Positions 38,147 through 47,578 are shown, counted from the stretch's first letter. The stretch: DNA of 50,329 bases from Deltaproteobacteria bacterium (GCA_016874735.1 VGTI01000027.1:1-50329); one strand, 5' to 3'. Notes: generated by a model from the letters alone, not told the origin. Program-made: numbers and translations.

Positions 38147-40702
38147 ATGCCGCGCCTTTCTTTTCACCTACGCATGCTACCGACCAGACTCCAAGTGGTG
38201 GGGGCTCTGATTGCTGCATTGGTTATGGTGAGCGGATGTTTGCGCAAGCCACAGAATTCCTTTGTGAACGCAGCGCCCTCCTCGTTAACCATCCGTGGTG
38301 CCGTCTTGGATGCAGACCAGCCACCAAAGACTGGCGTCCAGATTTACTTGGGTTCAGCTACGACAGCGATCGCCCGGGCGGGGCAAGACGGCAGATACAC
38401 CGTAACTTTGGACGCCGCAGCACTCACGCAGCTGCAAGGCGAACTGCGCTCCCAGACAATCCGCCTTTACGCTGTCTCTGACGATACTGAGGCGCTCCAA
38501 GCAGCTAGCGCTCCCATCAACCTAGCAACGCGCGGGGACATCGAATTAGCCACCATGACGCTCGCAAAGGCAGCAACCATTCATGGTCAGGTGCTACAGA
38601 TGACGAAAGCCCAGCAACAGAGCCAGCCAGCCGCACGGGTGCGTGTCATCGCTGGTCACAGCGTCACGACGACGGGAGATGACGGACGATTCGTCATCAA
38701 AAATGTCGCCGCTGGTAACATCGCCGTGATCGCGGGACCAAATTTAAGCCACGCGGCAACGCAAGCTTTGACGGTCAAGCCCGGCGAGGAACGGCAGCTA
38801 AAAAAGCCGCTCGTGATTTTCCCCCTCGGTGGCCCGCGGGGGCTTGTCGTTCCTGACACCGACATCTCGGTCAACGATCTCGTCAAGCAGGGAAAACCCT
38901 ACACCCGCACATTCGGTGTCGTTGCAGATGAGGACGCAAGATACATCCGTTTTAGTGCAGATGAGAAAGAGCTAGCTTCCGATGGCAGCAGCACGGCTAG
39001 TTGGCAAAAATTATCTGATAGCTTTGATTTCGATTTTCAAAAAACGGGCGCATCGAACCTCTACTATCAATTCGCCGATGCCGGGCGCAAACAGTTTAGT
39101 GACGTGTACACACTAGCCTTGACGCTGGACAATTTTGGCGCCACGACTGGCCTCGTGCTGGGCGATGGATCGGGGCTACTGACCTCAAACGTTGCACCGG
39201 TAAGTGTCGACGTGCCGCCCGCAGCCGTCAGGATGCGCATGGCTCCGTCAGTAGATTTGCTGCAAACCGCGCCTTGGCAGATGCCGCAACCTAGTTTTGT
39301 ATTTCCGTTTCCCCTGAGGCGAGATCCCTCTACCAATTTCCTCCAGGCTTTCGGTACGAAGACACTATATTTGCAGTACTTAGATGCAAGCGGCATGGTC
39401 AGCCCTACCTATACGGCAGTCGCCACGCTCAATATGTTTCCCCCGGTCGTTAGTGGCCAAGTGTTCACGGTAAACGGTGGCGCTGCGGTTTCCCCCACAA
39501 GACTCGTGCAACTCAGTATCAACGTCCCCGCTAATGCACATGAAATGCTTATCTTCGAAGCCGACACACCCATCACCAACAACATTTGGCTAGCGGCACA
39601 GCCGACCAGCTTTTACACTTTTACTTCAACAGGGAGTAAATCGCTGTACTTGCAATTCCGCACCGTCGATCAGGCGGTGAGTCCTGTTTACAAATATCCA
39701 CTCATTGTGCAGCCCTTTCCGGACCCAACTCTAGGCGGCTTCTTGATTAACGACGGCGCACCACTTGCGTTATCGCCGCATTTAACGGTGCGCCTCAAAA
39801 TACCACCAACCGCGACCCAATTTCGCATCATCGACAGTGCGCAGATGGCTCAGCTTAATATCGCTAACTTGGATCTTTGGGGATCACCCGGCAACGCGAT
39901 GGCCGCGGCCAGCGTTGTGCCATGGTTAGAACCACGACCGCTGTTTATTTATACACCGCGCACATCTCGTGGTGTGACTACCATTTATGTTCAATACAAG
40001 AATGCAGATCACGATGTGTCGCCAGTCTACCAACAGACCATCGACATCGATCCCGAACCAGTCGGATCGGGTTACTTTGCCATCAATCCTGAACCACTGA
40101 CGGGCGCTTCGGCCCTGGTGAGCACCTCATCCCTAGTGATGTTGCGCGTCGTCCCTCCACCGGGATATCTGGGTGGCGCTATGATCGTTTATGAGGATCG
40201 TCTGCCAGAGCCACTCGCAACCGCCAATATTATTCCGGTGCCAGTGCCAGATCCCGTGACCGGCGCTATTCCCCTAGTGCCTTATGTTCTGCGTGGAACC
40301 GGTGCTCATAATGTGTACGTCCGCTTTATGACTGTGGATCAAAATAATGTCCCGGTCATTGCCACCCTAAGCCCTACTGCCTATTTGCGCACAGTCGTCC
40401 TAGATCCTTTCCCACTGAATGCAGTGGCGGTGACGATTAATGAAGGTGCCGCCAATCTCACCGCCGCTGAAGCCTTGGACGCAAGATTAAATCTCAGGGC
40501 GCCCGATAACGTCACCAAAATGCGCTATGTGGTCGACGATCAGCCCCAACTCGGTGCCATCAGCATGCAGCCATTTGCCGCCACAGTGACAAATCTATCG
40601 CTGCCCACGGCGGCCGGACTGCACGCCGTTTATGTGCAGTTCGAAAATAGCGATGGTTATCAAAGTCCGGTTTACGAGACGGTCGTGACGGTCTTACCGT
40701 AA
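38147..40702 (+). CDS. large repeat-containing surface lipoprotein
   Basis: An 851-residue predicted lipoprotein (lipobox VMVSGC near residue 31). Two carboxypeptidase-regulatory-like beta-sandwiches come first: LTIRGAVLDAD near 48 and ATIHGQVLQMTKA near 145, each followed by a DGRYTV or DGRFVI strand. Then come six Ig-like repeats of about 93-113 residues. Each ends with a strand of the form L/V-Y-x-Q-F/Y: LYYQF near 304, LYLQY near 406, LYLQF near 499, IYVQY near 612, VYVRF near 722 and VYVQF near 827, most followed by SPVY. It has no catalytic motif, so adhesion, scaffolding or sugar binding is likely. ATG at 38147 has a weak ribosome binding site; an internal ATG at 38174 is possible. It is divergent from the barrel/lipoprotein operon. 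Confidence 0.75.
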   Translation: MPRLSFHLRMLPTRLQVVGALIAALVMVSGCLRKPQNSFVNAAPSSLTIRGAVLDADQPPKTGVQIYLGSATTAIARAGQDGRYTVTLDAAALTQLQGELRSQTIRLYAVSDDTEALQAASAPINLATRGDIELATMTLAKAATIHGQVLQMTKAQQQSQPAARVRVIAGHSVTTTGDDGRFVIKNVAAGNIAVIAGPNLSHAATQALTVKPGEERQLKKPLVIFPLGGPRGLVVPDTDISVNDLVKQGKPYTRTFGVVADEDARYIRFSADEKELASDGSSTASWQKLSDSFDFDFQKTGASNLYYQFADAGRKQFSDVYTLALTLDNFGATTGLVLGDGSGLLTSNVAPVSVDVPPAAVRMRMAPSVDLLQTAPWQMPQPSFVFPFPLRRDPSTNFLQAFGTKTLYLQYLDASGMVSPTYTAVATLNMFPPVVSGQVFTVNGGAAVSPTRLVQLSINVPANAHEMLIFEADTPITNNIWLAAQPTSFYTFTSTGSKSLYLQFRTVDQAVSPVYKYPLIVQPFPDPTLGGFLINDGAPLALSPHLTVRLKIPPTATQFRIIDSAQMAQLNIANLDLWGSPGNAMAAASVVPWLEPRPLFIYTPRTSRGVTTIYVQYKNADHDVSPVYQQTIDIDPEPVGSGYFAINPEPLTGASALVSTSSLVMLRVVPPPGYLGGAMIVYEDRLPEPLATANIIPVPVPDPVTGAIPLVPYVLRGTGAHNVYVRFMTVDQNNVPVIATLSPTAYLRTVVLDPFPLNAVAVTINEGAANLTAAEALDARLNLRAPDNVTKMRYVVDDQPQLGAISMQPFAATVTNLSLPTAAGLHAVYVQFENSDGYQSPVYETVVTVLP

Positions 40703-40707
40703 AGGAG

Positions 40708-40735
40708 ACTGCCGACTTCCGATGGCAGTTGTTGG
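40708..40735 (+). terminator. possible terminator after the repeat lipoprotein
   Basis: ACTGCC (40708-40713) pairs with GGCAGT (40724-40729), followed by the T-rich but broken TGTTGGAATTT. It lies 5 bases past the stop. The stem is short and the tail weak. Confidence 0.4.
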
Positions 40736-40805
40736 AATTTGATACCAACCGTCGGTCCATCGTAGCCCTAGCCAGACTTTCCTGCCTTATGCTAGAAGCA
40801 CCGTT

Positions 40806-43769
40806 ATGGACGGTATCTTTAAACAAATTCGTGCATGTGCCAGCCCGACCACGTGGTCCAAAGGTGTCGAGCTTGCGCGTCAGGACGCAGTGACTGGCGA
40901 GCAGCTTGATGACGAGATCAAGTTGCGTGTGGCTAGTTCTGGAGGAATCAGTCCGACCGTGACCTTAGTGCCCGCCGATGAGGATTGGCACTGCACTTGT
41001 GGTAGTGATGAGGATCCCTGCGCCCATGTCACAGCGGCGGTAATCGCTTGGAAGCGCGCGTGGGAGTCGGGCCAGCCGCTGCCCAAATCGGCAAAGCACA
41101 GTGGCCAGTTGGAGTATCGCTTCCGCCGTGTCCCAGGCGGCCTCAGCTTTGAGCGCGTCGTGGTAAGCGATGCTTTAGCCACCCCTCTACAGGTATCGTT
41201 AGCAGCACTGACCTCTGGACGCGTCGCCGGGCCTAGTCTCACGGCGACTGCGGACGATATGGCGGTGGATCTAGCACTAGGTCATCACAGGCAGGGTCTA
41301 CTACCAGCCGCGGTCATACCGCCTGTGCTGCGAGCCATGACCCCGGCCCTTAAGGTCACGCTAGACGGGGAACCTGTAACTATTGACGCCAAGCCCGTAG
41401 GACTTGCCGCCGAGGTCAGGGACGAGGGTCCGGGGGTCCGGGTACGGATTATTCAAGATCCAGGGATCACCGAGCTTTTTGATAATGGCATCGCTCTTTA
41501 CGACGGTACGCTGCGACCGGTCATACTACCGCAACTGAGCCCGTCCGCGCGTGAACTCGTACGCGACGGGCGTTTTTTTGGTCTACGGGAATTAGCTGAT
41601 CTTGTGGCGACGACACTACCTGATCTGGCTGCGAAAATGCCGTTACTCACGCGCAGTCGCAATTTGCCTTCAAGTCGTGAATATCTGCGCCCCGAGCTCG
41701 AGATCACCGCCGTGAAGCAAGGGTTGCAGCTCAGGCTTGAGGCCGCCATCACTTACGGGCGGGAGCCCTTGGCCCGCTTGCGTGCAGGTCGTTTCACGCC
41801 ACTCGGTGATACCGTGCCAGTGCGCGACATGGCTCGCGAGGCCGAACTCACCGAGCAACTCCAGCGCCTGTGGAGCATGGATCTTGAGGCACCTGTCGTG
41901 CTATCTGGTGAGGCGGCTGTGGCGATGGCCGGGCGTTTGGCGCGGTTTCCTGGCGTCATCAGCGGTGACGGTCTGGCGGCGTTTCGTCTGTACAGCAAAC
42001 TTGAGCCTCGCTTGGAGTGGGCCGGAGATGCGCCTTCTGCGACAGGCTCTCCAAACTTCACGTTCGCCGCCGGAACTTCAAGCCCCGGCGAAGTCAAACA
42101 TGCCACCGCAGACGCAGTAGCCGCGGCCTGGCAACGCGGTGACAGTCTGGTGCCCTTAACTGACGGTGGTTTCGCCCCGCTACCACGAGATTGGCTACGG
42201 CAGCATGGCGATAAGCTACTTGATTTTCTAGCCTGCCGTGGTGAGAACGCAACCACGCCTGCGCGTCTTTCGTGGCCTCACTTGGCCGACTTAGCGGCCT
42301 CGATTGACGGCGGCGCTGAGCAACTCCCGCCCCAGTTCAGAGACTTTTGTCATGGTCTACAAAAAGGCGAGGCCGCACTGGATCTGACAGCCGCTACACC
42401 TGCCGCACTGCGAGCGACCCTACGGCCATATCAGCTACGCGGCTATCAATGGCTACGTTGGCTGCGCGGTCTTGGTCTAGGGGCCTTGCTTGCTGATGAC
42501 ATGGGTCTTGGTAAGACCGTGCAGACCTTGGCGGTGATCGGGCGGAGAACCTTGATTGTGGCTCCGACTAGCGTGCTTTTTAATTGGGCTAAGGAGGCCC
42601 AGCGTTTTCGTCCTGATCTGAAGATTTGCGTCTATCATGGCCCCAGTCGTAGTCTTGACGACGGTGCTGCATTGGTGATCACCAGCTACGCTCTGCTCAG
42701 GTTAGATCTAGCTAAATTTTTGGGCGTGACTTGGGAAACTCTGGTGCTGGACGAAGCCCAGACGCTGAAGAATGCGTCGAGTCAAGCGGCCAAGGCGGCG
42801 CGCCAAATCGCGGCAGGTTTCAAGCTAGGGCTTAGCGGCACACCAGTAGAGAACCGTCTCGATGACCTCTGGAGCTTGATGCACATTTTGAATCCGGGGC
42901 TACTTGGCGATCGGCGTTACTTCCAAGATCGCTATGCACGTCCCATCGAGCAGGGTGACACGGTGCGCACCGAAGCCCTGCGCAGCCGCATCGCACCCTT
43001 TGTATTGCGACGGCGCAAGGCCGATGTGCTTACCGATCTACCGCCACGCACAGAGACCCTCCTTTATGCGGAGCTTTCTCCTGCCGAGCGCGATCGTTAC
43101 GATATCGTTCGGGCCGCGAGCCGCAGGGAAATTATCGAGCAACTTCAGAGTCCCAATGGGGACGGCGACGGCGTCAACATGATCGCAGCGCTAGAGGCGC
43201 TGTTGCGGCTTCGCCAGGCTGCGTGCCATCCTGATCTTCTGCCAGGTGTCAGTGGCGAGGCCTCGAGTAAATTAGCGTTGCTTGTCGAGACTTTGCAGAC
43301 ATCAACTCAGAATGGCCATAAGACTCTAGTATTTTCGCAGTGGACTGGCTTTCTTGACCTAATGGAACCAGCGCTTGAATGTGCTGGCCTGGCTTTTCTA
43401 CGTTTAGACGGCAGTACGCGCGACCGCAGTGGCGTGGTTGAGAGTTTTCAAAAATCTGATGGGCCACCAATCCTGCTGATCTCTCTCAAGGCCGGTGGCG
43501 TTGGCCTAAACCTAACTGCTGCGGATCACGTGATTATTGCTGATCCCTGGTGGAATCCTGCAACGGAAGATCAGGCGGCGGATCGTGCTCACAGGATAGG
43601 CCAAGATCGCCCTGTATTGATCCAAAGATTAGTTGCTCTGGATACGGTCGAGGAGCGCATCTTGCAGCTACAGGAGCGCAAGCGTCAGTTAGCAGCGGCA
43701 GCTATCGACGGTCAGAAAATGACCGGTGCCAGCATAACTAAAGAAGATTTGTTGGCACTCATCGACTAA
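40806..43769 (+). CDS. SWIM zinc finger / SNF2-family helicase
   Basis: A 987-residue ATP-driven nucleic-acid motor. Residues about 60-85 are a SWIM zinc finger (WHCTCGSDEDPCAHVTAAV; CxC...CxH). Residues about 100-530 are a poorly conserved region. Residues about 535-985 are an SNF2 (RapA/HepA-like) engine: DDMGLGKTVQTL near 563, LDEAQTLKN near 647, LSGTPVENRLDDLW near 678, FSQWTGFLDLME, LKAGGVGLNLTAADHVI and WWNPATEDQAADRAHRIGQ near 920. SWIM plus SNF2 is a known bacterial pairing; the exact target, DNA or a transcription complex, is not known. ATG at 40806 lacks a clear ribosome binding site. A strong hairpin follows. Confidence 0.92.
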   Translation: MDGIFKQIRACASPTTWSKGVELARQDAVTGEQLDDEIKLRVASSGGISPTVTLVPADEDWHCTCGSDEDPCAHVTAAVIAWKRAWESGQPLPKSAKHSGQLEYRFRRVPGGLSFERVVVSDALATPLQVSLAALTSGRVAGPSLTATADDMAVDLALGHHRQGLLPAAVIPPVLRAMTPALKVTLDGEPVTIDAKPVGLAAEVRDEGPGVRVRIIQDPGITELFDNGIALYDGTLRPVILPQLSPSARELVRDGRFFGLRELADLVATTLPDLAAKMPLLTRSRNLPSSREYLRPELEITAVKQGLQLRLEAAITYGREPLARLRAGRFTPLGDTVPVRDMAREAELTEQLQRLWSMDLEAPVVLSGEAAVAMAGRLARFPGVISGDGLAAFRLYSKLEPRLEWAGDAPSATGSPNFTFAAGTSSPGEVKHATADAVAAAWQRGDSLVPLTDGGFAPLPRDWLRQHGDKLLDFLACRGENATTPARLSWPHLADLAASIDGGAEQLPPQFRDFCHGLQKGEAALDLTAATPAALRATLRPYQLRGYQWLRWLRGLGLGALLADDMGLGKTVQTLAVIGRRTLIVAPTSVLFNWAKEAQRFRPDLKICVYHGPSRSLDDGAALVITSYALLRLDLAKFLGVTWETLVLDEAQTLKNASSQAAKAARQIAAGFKLGLSGTPVENRLDDLWSLMHILNPGLLGDRRYFQDRYARPIEQGDTVRTEALRSRIAPFVLRRRKADVLTDLPPRTETLLYAELSPAERDRYDIVRAASRREIIEQLQSPNGDGDGVNMIAALEALLRLRQAACHPDLLPGVSGEASSKLALLVETLQTSTQNGHKTLVFSQWTGFLDLMEPALECAGLAFLRLDGSTRDRSGVVESFQKSDGPPILLISLKAGGVGLNLTAADHVIIADPWWNPATEDQAADRAHRIGQDRPVLIQRLVALDTVEERILQLQERKRQLAAAAIDGQKMTGASITKEDLLALID

Positions 43770-43785
43770 CCTTGAGCGCGGTCAA

Positions 43786-43826
43786 AAAATAAAAAGGGTG
43801 GCACATGCCGCAGCATGTGCCACCTC
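43786..43826 (-). terminator. strong terminator of the XRE regulator gene
   Basis: GGTGGCACATGC (43797-43808) pairs perfectly with GCATGTGCCACC (43813-43824) around a 4-base loop. On the minus strand it is followed by CTTTTTATTTTTTG, a full intrinsic terminator 12 bases past the regulator stop. It also faces the SNF2 gene from the other side, where the tail CTCTTCATTTACTT is weaker. Confidence 0.92.
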
Positions 43827-43835
43827 TTCATTTAC

Positions 43836-44144
43836 TTAGCGAGCGCCGTGACGGAAGGTGTCAACGAGCTGCTTTTTCGTTAGCTTCAACACTTGCTCTT
43901 GGTAGTGATGCATGGTGTCGATCACTTCCCGGTTAGGGATACCGAAGAGATTGGTCAGCTTGGGCAAAACTTCGAGTGGTGGCAGCGATACGCCACGCTC
44001 CCAGTTGCTCACAAACTGAGCGGTCGAGTACTTGAGGTGGTGGGCTACGTCCCACTGGGTAAGACCGGCTTTAGCGCGCTTCTCGCGGAGAAAACGGCCA
44101 ACGATCTTTTGCCTTAACACATGTTCGTTTGTTTCTGCCTTCAT
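43836..44144 (-). CDS. XRE-family transcriptional regulator
   Basis: A 102-residue DNA-binding protein. Residues about 13-75 form a Cro/C1 helix-turn-helix (FLREKRAKAGLTQWDVAHHL, then STAQFVSNWERGVSLPP and LPKLTNLFGI). A charged C-terminal helix follows (YQEQVLKLTKKQLVDTF), probably for dimerising. No metabolic or toxin partner is next to it: on one side is the SNF2 gene, on the other, divergently, the iron permease. ATG at 44144 has AAGGA about 6 bases upstream. Its promoter and strong terminator make it a single-gene unit. What it controls cannot be read here. Confidence 0.88.
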   Translation of the reverse strand: MKAETNEHVLRQKIVGRFLREKRAKAGLTQWDVAHHLKYSTAQFVSNWERGVSLPPLEVLPKLTNLFGIPNREVIDTMHHYQEQVLKLTKKQLVDTFRHGAR

Positions 44145-44180
44145 AATCGTCCTTGTCCTTCATTCTGGATACAGCGCATC

Positions 44181-44208
44181 GTCATACCAAAAAAGTTTAG
44201 ACTCTCAA
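44181..44208 (-). promoter_or_regulatory. extended -10 promoter of the XRE gene
   Basis: On the minus strand TTGAGA (44208-44203), a 16-base spacer and TATGAC (44186-44181) preceded by TGG. The start site would be near 44174, leaving a leader of about 30 bases. The TGGTATGA core is the same as in the promoter at 10923. Confidence 0.5.
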
Positions 44209-44349
44209 AGCCCATCTGCACCCTCGTGCCAAAATTTCTCATAGCTAAACAGACAAACAACGGTTTAGGGCAAAAAACCCACCAAAAATTGGCCAGTAAA
44301 CCAACTCAGCTAATAAACATGCGGCACCATTGGCGCCGCGTTAAATTTG

Positions 44350-44364
44350 TGATAACGATTATCA
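44350..44364. promoter_or_regulatory. Fur box upstream of the iron permease
   Basis: TGATAACGATTATCA matches the 7-1-7 Fur consensus TGATAAT-G-ATTATCA at 14 of 15 positions. It lies 52 bases before the permease start, within the likely promoter, so iron-loaded Fur would repress the gene. Confidence 0.85.
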
Positions 44365-44416
44365 ATCTCACCCTGACCGCGCCTCCCCGGCGGGGGTTCC
44401 CTTGGAGTAGGACCAC

Positions 44417-46261
44417 ATGCCCATGCGCCGTCTCGTCAGTTTTGCTGTATTCGGCTTTTTTCTATGTATTTTGGCAGCTTCGCCTCGCTCATTAGAGGCT
44501 GCACCAGATCAGCGGAGTCCGCGCCTGGTGGTCCATCTCCTAAACTATCTGGCCAAAGACTACGGAGGCGCCGTAGGCGCCAACGGTGTGGTCCTATCGG
44601 AGAGTGAGTTCGCAGAGCAGAAGGAATTCAGCCGCGACGTACTAGAAGTCGCGCGCACCCTGCCAGACCTAGCCAGCGATCCATCAATTATCAGTGATCT
44701 CGAACTCTTAGCTAAAACCATTGCCGACCGGGGTGCAGCCACCACGGTGGCCGGCCTAGCAACTAGTCTGCAAGTGCGCGTCATCAAGGCCACCAACATG
44801 CAGACTGCTCCCAGTGCGCCGGTAGATGTGACACAGGGTAAGGCCGTCTTTGAGACATACTGCGTCAGTTGTCACGGAGCTGGTGGTCGCGGCGACGGCC
44901 CCGCCACAGCGGGAACCGGCCCTCGCATGGATCCTCCTCCGGCCAATCTAGCCGATCAAAACCGCATGCACGGCATTGCGGCCATGAACATCTACGACAG
45001 TGTGAAGTTGGGTATACCTGGCACGGCGATGGTGGCACTCCCCCATCTTAGTGACCAGGACGCATGGAATGTCGCCCATTATGTGTTGACCCTATCTGCC
45101 ACTAACGAGGGGACCGCGCCGCACGCTGCAGAGGCCCTAAATCTGGCTAGGTCGAGCCTTGATGGTGCCGCCCGCTCCTACAAAACAGGGGACTTCCGTA
45201 CGGCCAAGGCCTTGGCACTCAGAGCTTATCTTGACGGTATTGAACCCATCGAGCCCCGCATGAGGGCATCCGATCCGGCCGCAGCATTAGCCTTAGAGGA
45301 AAAAATGGCGGCCGTCCGCGCTGCCATCCAGGCACGCGTTTCTGAGGGAGCCCTCGACACCGCCATCACTGAGGCTAAAACGGAGCTAGATCGCGCTCAA
45401 ACATTGCTGCAGGGTAACGAAATGAACCCAAGCGTTGCCTTCATGGCGGCATCATCGATTCTCCTGCGCGAGGGTTTCGAGGCGGTGCTGATGATCCTTG
45501 CGCTGCTTGGTGTATCACGTGCCATGCACTCCAAAACTGCAGCCCTGTGGATTCATGCCGGCTGGATGGCAGCGGTCGGGATTGGTGTGGCAGCTTGGTT
45601 CGGCGCCGGAGCTCTCCTAGACATCAGTGGTGCTAGCAGGGAAATGCTGGAGGCCGTCACTTCGCTGATCGCCGTGGTTGTTTTACTCGGCGTGGGGTTT
45701 TGGCTTCACAGTCGTACCGAAATCGGGCGCTGGAATAAGTTTCTTAAAATAAAAGTGCGCCGCGCAGTCAAAGAAAAAAATCATCTGGGACTAGCATCGA
45801 TCTCGTTTATCGCTGCTTTTAGAGAAGCGCTCGAGACTGTGCTATTTCTGAGAGCGATTTGGGTGGATAGCGGTGAGCAGGCCAAAGCTGCTCTGGGCCT
45901 CGGCGTAGGCCTGACTACGGCGGTCATCCTTCTTGCATCCTGGGCACTTCTGCGGTTTAGCGCTCGTATTCCAATCCGCCGTTTGTTTGGTGTCTCCGCA
46001 GTCATTATGGCGGTTCTTGCCTTAATACTCACAGGTAAGGGGCTGCACGCTCTGCAGGAAGCAGGTCTCCTCACGATCACCACGCCACGGCTGGCGCTCC
46101 GGTGGGACTTGTTTGGCGTGTTTCCCACCTATGAAACACTGCTGGCCCAGCTTGTACTACTTGTGACCATGGTGTGGCTGTGGCAATACGGGCGACGCCC
46201 ATCAAAAAATTCAGGGCAGACACTCGCGCGTGATATTTCTGATACCGCTACGAGTCACTAA
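44417..46261 (+). CDS. cytochrome c / FTR1 family iron permease
   Basis: A 614-residue inner-membrane iron importer. After a signal peptide (FAVFGFFLCILAASP), a periplasmic part holds a c-type haem site CVSCHGAGGRGDG near residue 148 and axial Met candidates beyond it (GIPGTAMVALPHLSDQD). The C-terminal part has about seven membrane segments with both FTR1 motifs, LREGFEAVLM near 352 and FREALETVLFL near 470. Fusion of cytochrome c to FTR1 is known; the haem probably oxidises ferrous iron or takes its electrons before transport. The Fur box upstream supports an iron-starvation role. ATG at 44417 has GGAG 9 bases upstream. The last 51 bases overlap the convergent pepQ gene. Confidence 0.92.
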   Translation: MPMRRLVSFAVFGFFLCILAASPRSLEAAPDQRSPRLVVHLLNYLAKDYGGAVGANGVVLSESEFAEQKEFSRDVLEVARTLPDLASDPSIISDLELLAKTIADRGAATTVAGLATSLQVRVIKATNMQTAPSAPVDVTQGKAVFETYCVSCHGAGGRGDGPATAGTGPRMDPPPANLADQNRMHGIAAMNIYDSVKLGIPGTAMVALPHLSDQDAWNVAHYVLTLSATNEGTAPHAAEALNLARSSLDGAARSYKTGDFRTAKALALRAYLDGIEPIEPRMRASDPAAALALEEKMAAVRAAIQARVSEGALDTAITEAKTELDRAQTLLQGNEMNPSVAFMAASSILLREGFEAVLMILALLGVSRAMHSKTAALWIHAGWMAAVGIGVAAWFGAGALLDISGASREMLEAVTSLIAVVVLLGVGFWLHSRTEIGRWNKFLKIKVRRAVKEKNHLGLASISFIAAFREALETVLFLRAIWVDSGEQAKAALGLGVGLTTAVILLASWALLRFSARIPIRRLFGVSAVIMAVLALILTGKGLHALQEAGLLTITTPRLALRWDLFGVFPTYETLLAQLVLLVTMVWLWQYGRRPSKNSGQTLARDISDTATSH

Positions 46262-47578
46262 GACATCGTCCTCGATGCGGATACCCCCGCAAGACGTAAG
46301 GACATCAACCAGAGGCCAGTTAAAGTGCTGGCTCAGGGCCCCCTGGCGGTGCGGGGCAAGTAGTATCTTGATAAAATAAACGCCTGGCTCGATGGTGATC
46401 ACATTACCAGCGTCGAGGATGCGACGGGTCCTTAGATTCTTGAAGCGTCCCGTCGCCGGTGTCACAGTACCGACGCGGTCTTGCTGCGACCCCCCGACAT
46501 CATGCACACAAAGACCTAGCATATGACCGAGGCCGTGCGGAAAAAATACGGACGACAATTTTTCATCAACCGCCCGCTCTCTATCAATTCCCCGCAAAAT
46601 ATCATGATCGATGAGTAGCTGGGCGATCTCTAAATGAGCTTGCGTGTGCAGATGCTCAAAAGAAATCCCAGGCTTAATCATGGCACAGAGTCTCTGCTGT
46701 AGTTTACTCATGCCGCTCAGGAGCGCTCGAAATTCATCTGGTGCCTCGTCCGCTGCATAGGAGCGGGTGATGTCCGATGCATAGCCCCTATATTGAAAGC
46801 CCGCATCGATCAGAAAGCTCTTACCCATCCGCGTTTTGTCACGTTTGCGCTGATAATGAAGAATGGCCGACTTCTGATCGAGGCAGACAATGGCCTCATA
46901 GGGTAGCGAGTGATCCGTACACCTGATGGCCCTGATGTAAGCATGGTGGATGTCGAGTTCCGAGCCACCAGCAAAAAATGCCTCGCGTGCCGCCACATGG
47001 CCTACGGCCGCTCGTTTCGTCGCGCGTTCGAGACATTTGACTTCGTATTCACTCTTGAAGCTACGCTCCCAGTTGAGCCTAGCCATCAAGTTTGGTACCT
47101 CGGTCTTTAGGCCTAAGGAAGCCGCTTTAACTTTATCTGGTCCGAGATAGGCAGCGTAGGGCATCTCATCGACTTGCTCCCAGATCAGCTCCTCTTCGGC
47201 ATAGACCTTGATATCAAACTCACTGACCCAAGATTCTTCGCTGTGATCGATATGCTCGTGCCAAAAATCCTCGGGTAAGTGCACCAATAATTGCGGCTTT
47301 TGCCCAGGTTTAATGATCAGTATATGATTAGGTCCTTTAAGGGGACACCAATGGCTGAAGTGATGATAGGACCTAAAAGGATACGTACGGTCGTCGTCAG
47401 CATGATAGACCAGAGCGCCCGCTCCAATGACCAGCGCCTCGAAGCGACACTCGCGCAGTGCGGCTTCAGTTGTTTTTTGTCTCTGGCTAATGTGTTGGCG
47501 AAAAAGAGTTGCTAGAGCCAAGTCGTCCCCCAGCGAAAACTGCGTGATACCACGCAAGTTAAGTTCGATTAGCGGCAT
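46211..47578 (-). CDS. pepQ: Xaa-Pro dipeptidase (prolidase)
   Basis: Cytosolic M24 metallopeptidase that splits X-Pro dipeptides and has phosphotriesterase activity in some species. The 455 residues align with E. coli PepQ throughout: YPFRSYHHFSHWCPL near 65, ERSFKSEYEVKCLERA near 170, the first metal Asp in LIDAGFQYRGYASDITR near 260, His in FFPHGLGHMLGLCVHDVGG near 350, Glu in VITIEPGVYFI near 400 and GGIRIEDDVLV near 435. ATG at 47578 begins MPLIELNLRG; this is a little longer than E. coli at the N-terminus. It is divergent from the stress protein gene and overlaps ftr1 by 51 bases at its 3' end. Confidence 0.92.
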   Translation of the reverse strand: MPLIELNLRGITQFSLGDDLALATLFRQHISQRQKTTEAALRECRFEALVIGAGALVYHADDDRTYPFRSYHHFSHWCPLKGPNHILIIKPGQKPQLLVHLPEDFWHEHIDHSEESWVSEFDIKVYAEEELIWEQVDEMPYAAYLGPDKVKAASLGLKTEVPNLMARLNWERSFKSEYEVKCLERATKRAAVGHVAAREAFFAGGSELDIHHAYIRAIRCTDHSLPYEAIVCLDQKSAILHYQRKRDKTRMGKSFLIDAGFQYRGYASDITRSYAADEAPDEFRALLSGMSKLQQRLCAMIKPGISFEHLHTQAHLEIAQLLIDHDILRGIDRERAVDEKLSSVFFPHGLGHMLGLCVHDVGGSQQDRVGTVTPATGRFKNLRTRRILDAGNVITIEPGVYFIKILLAPHRQGALSQHFNWPLVDVLTSCGGIRIEDDVLVTRSGIRNITRECLP

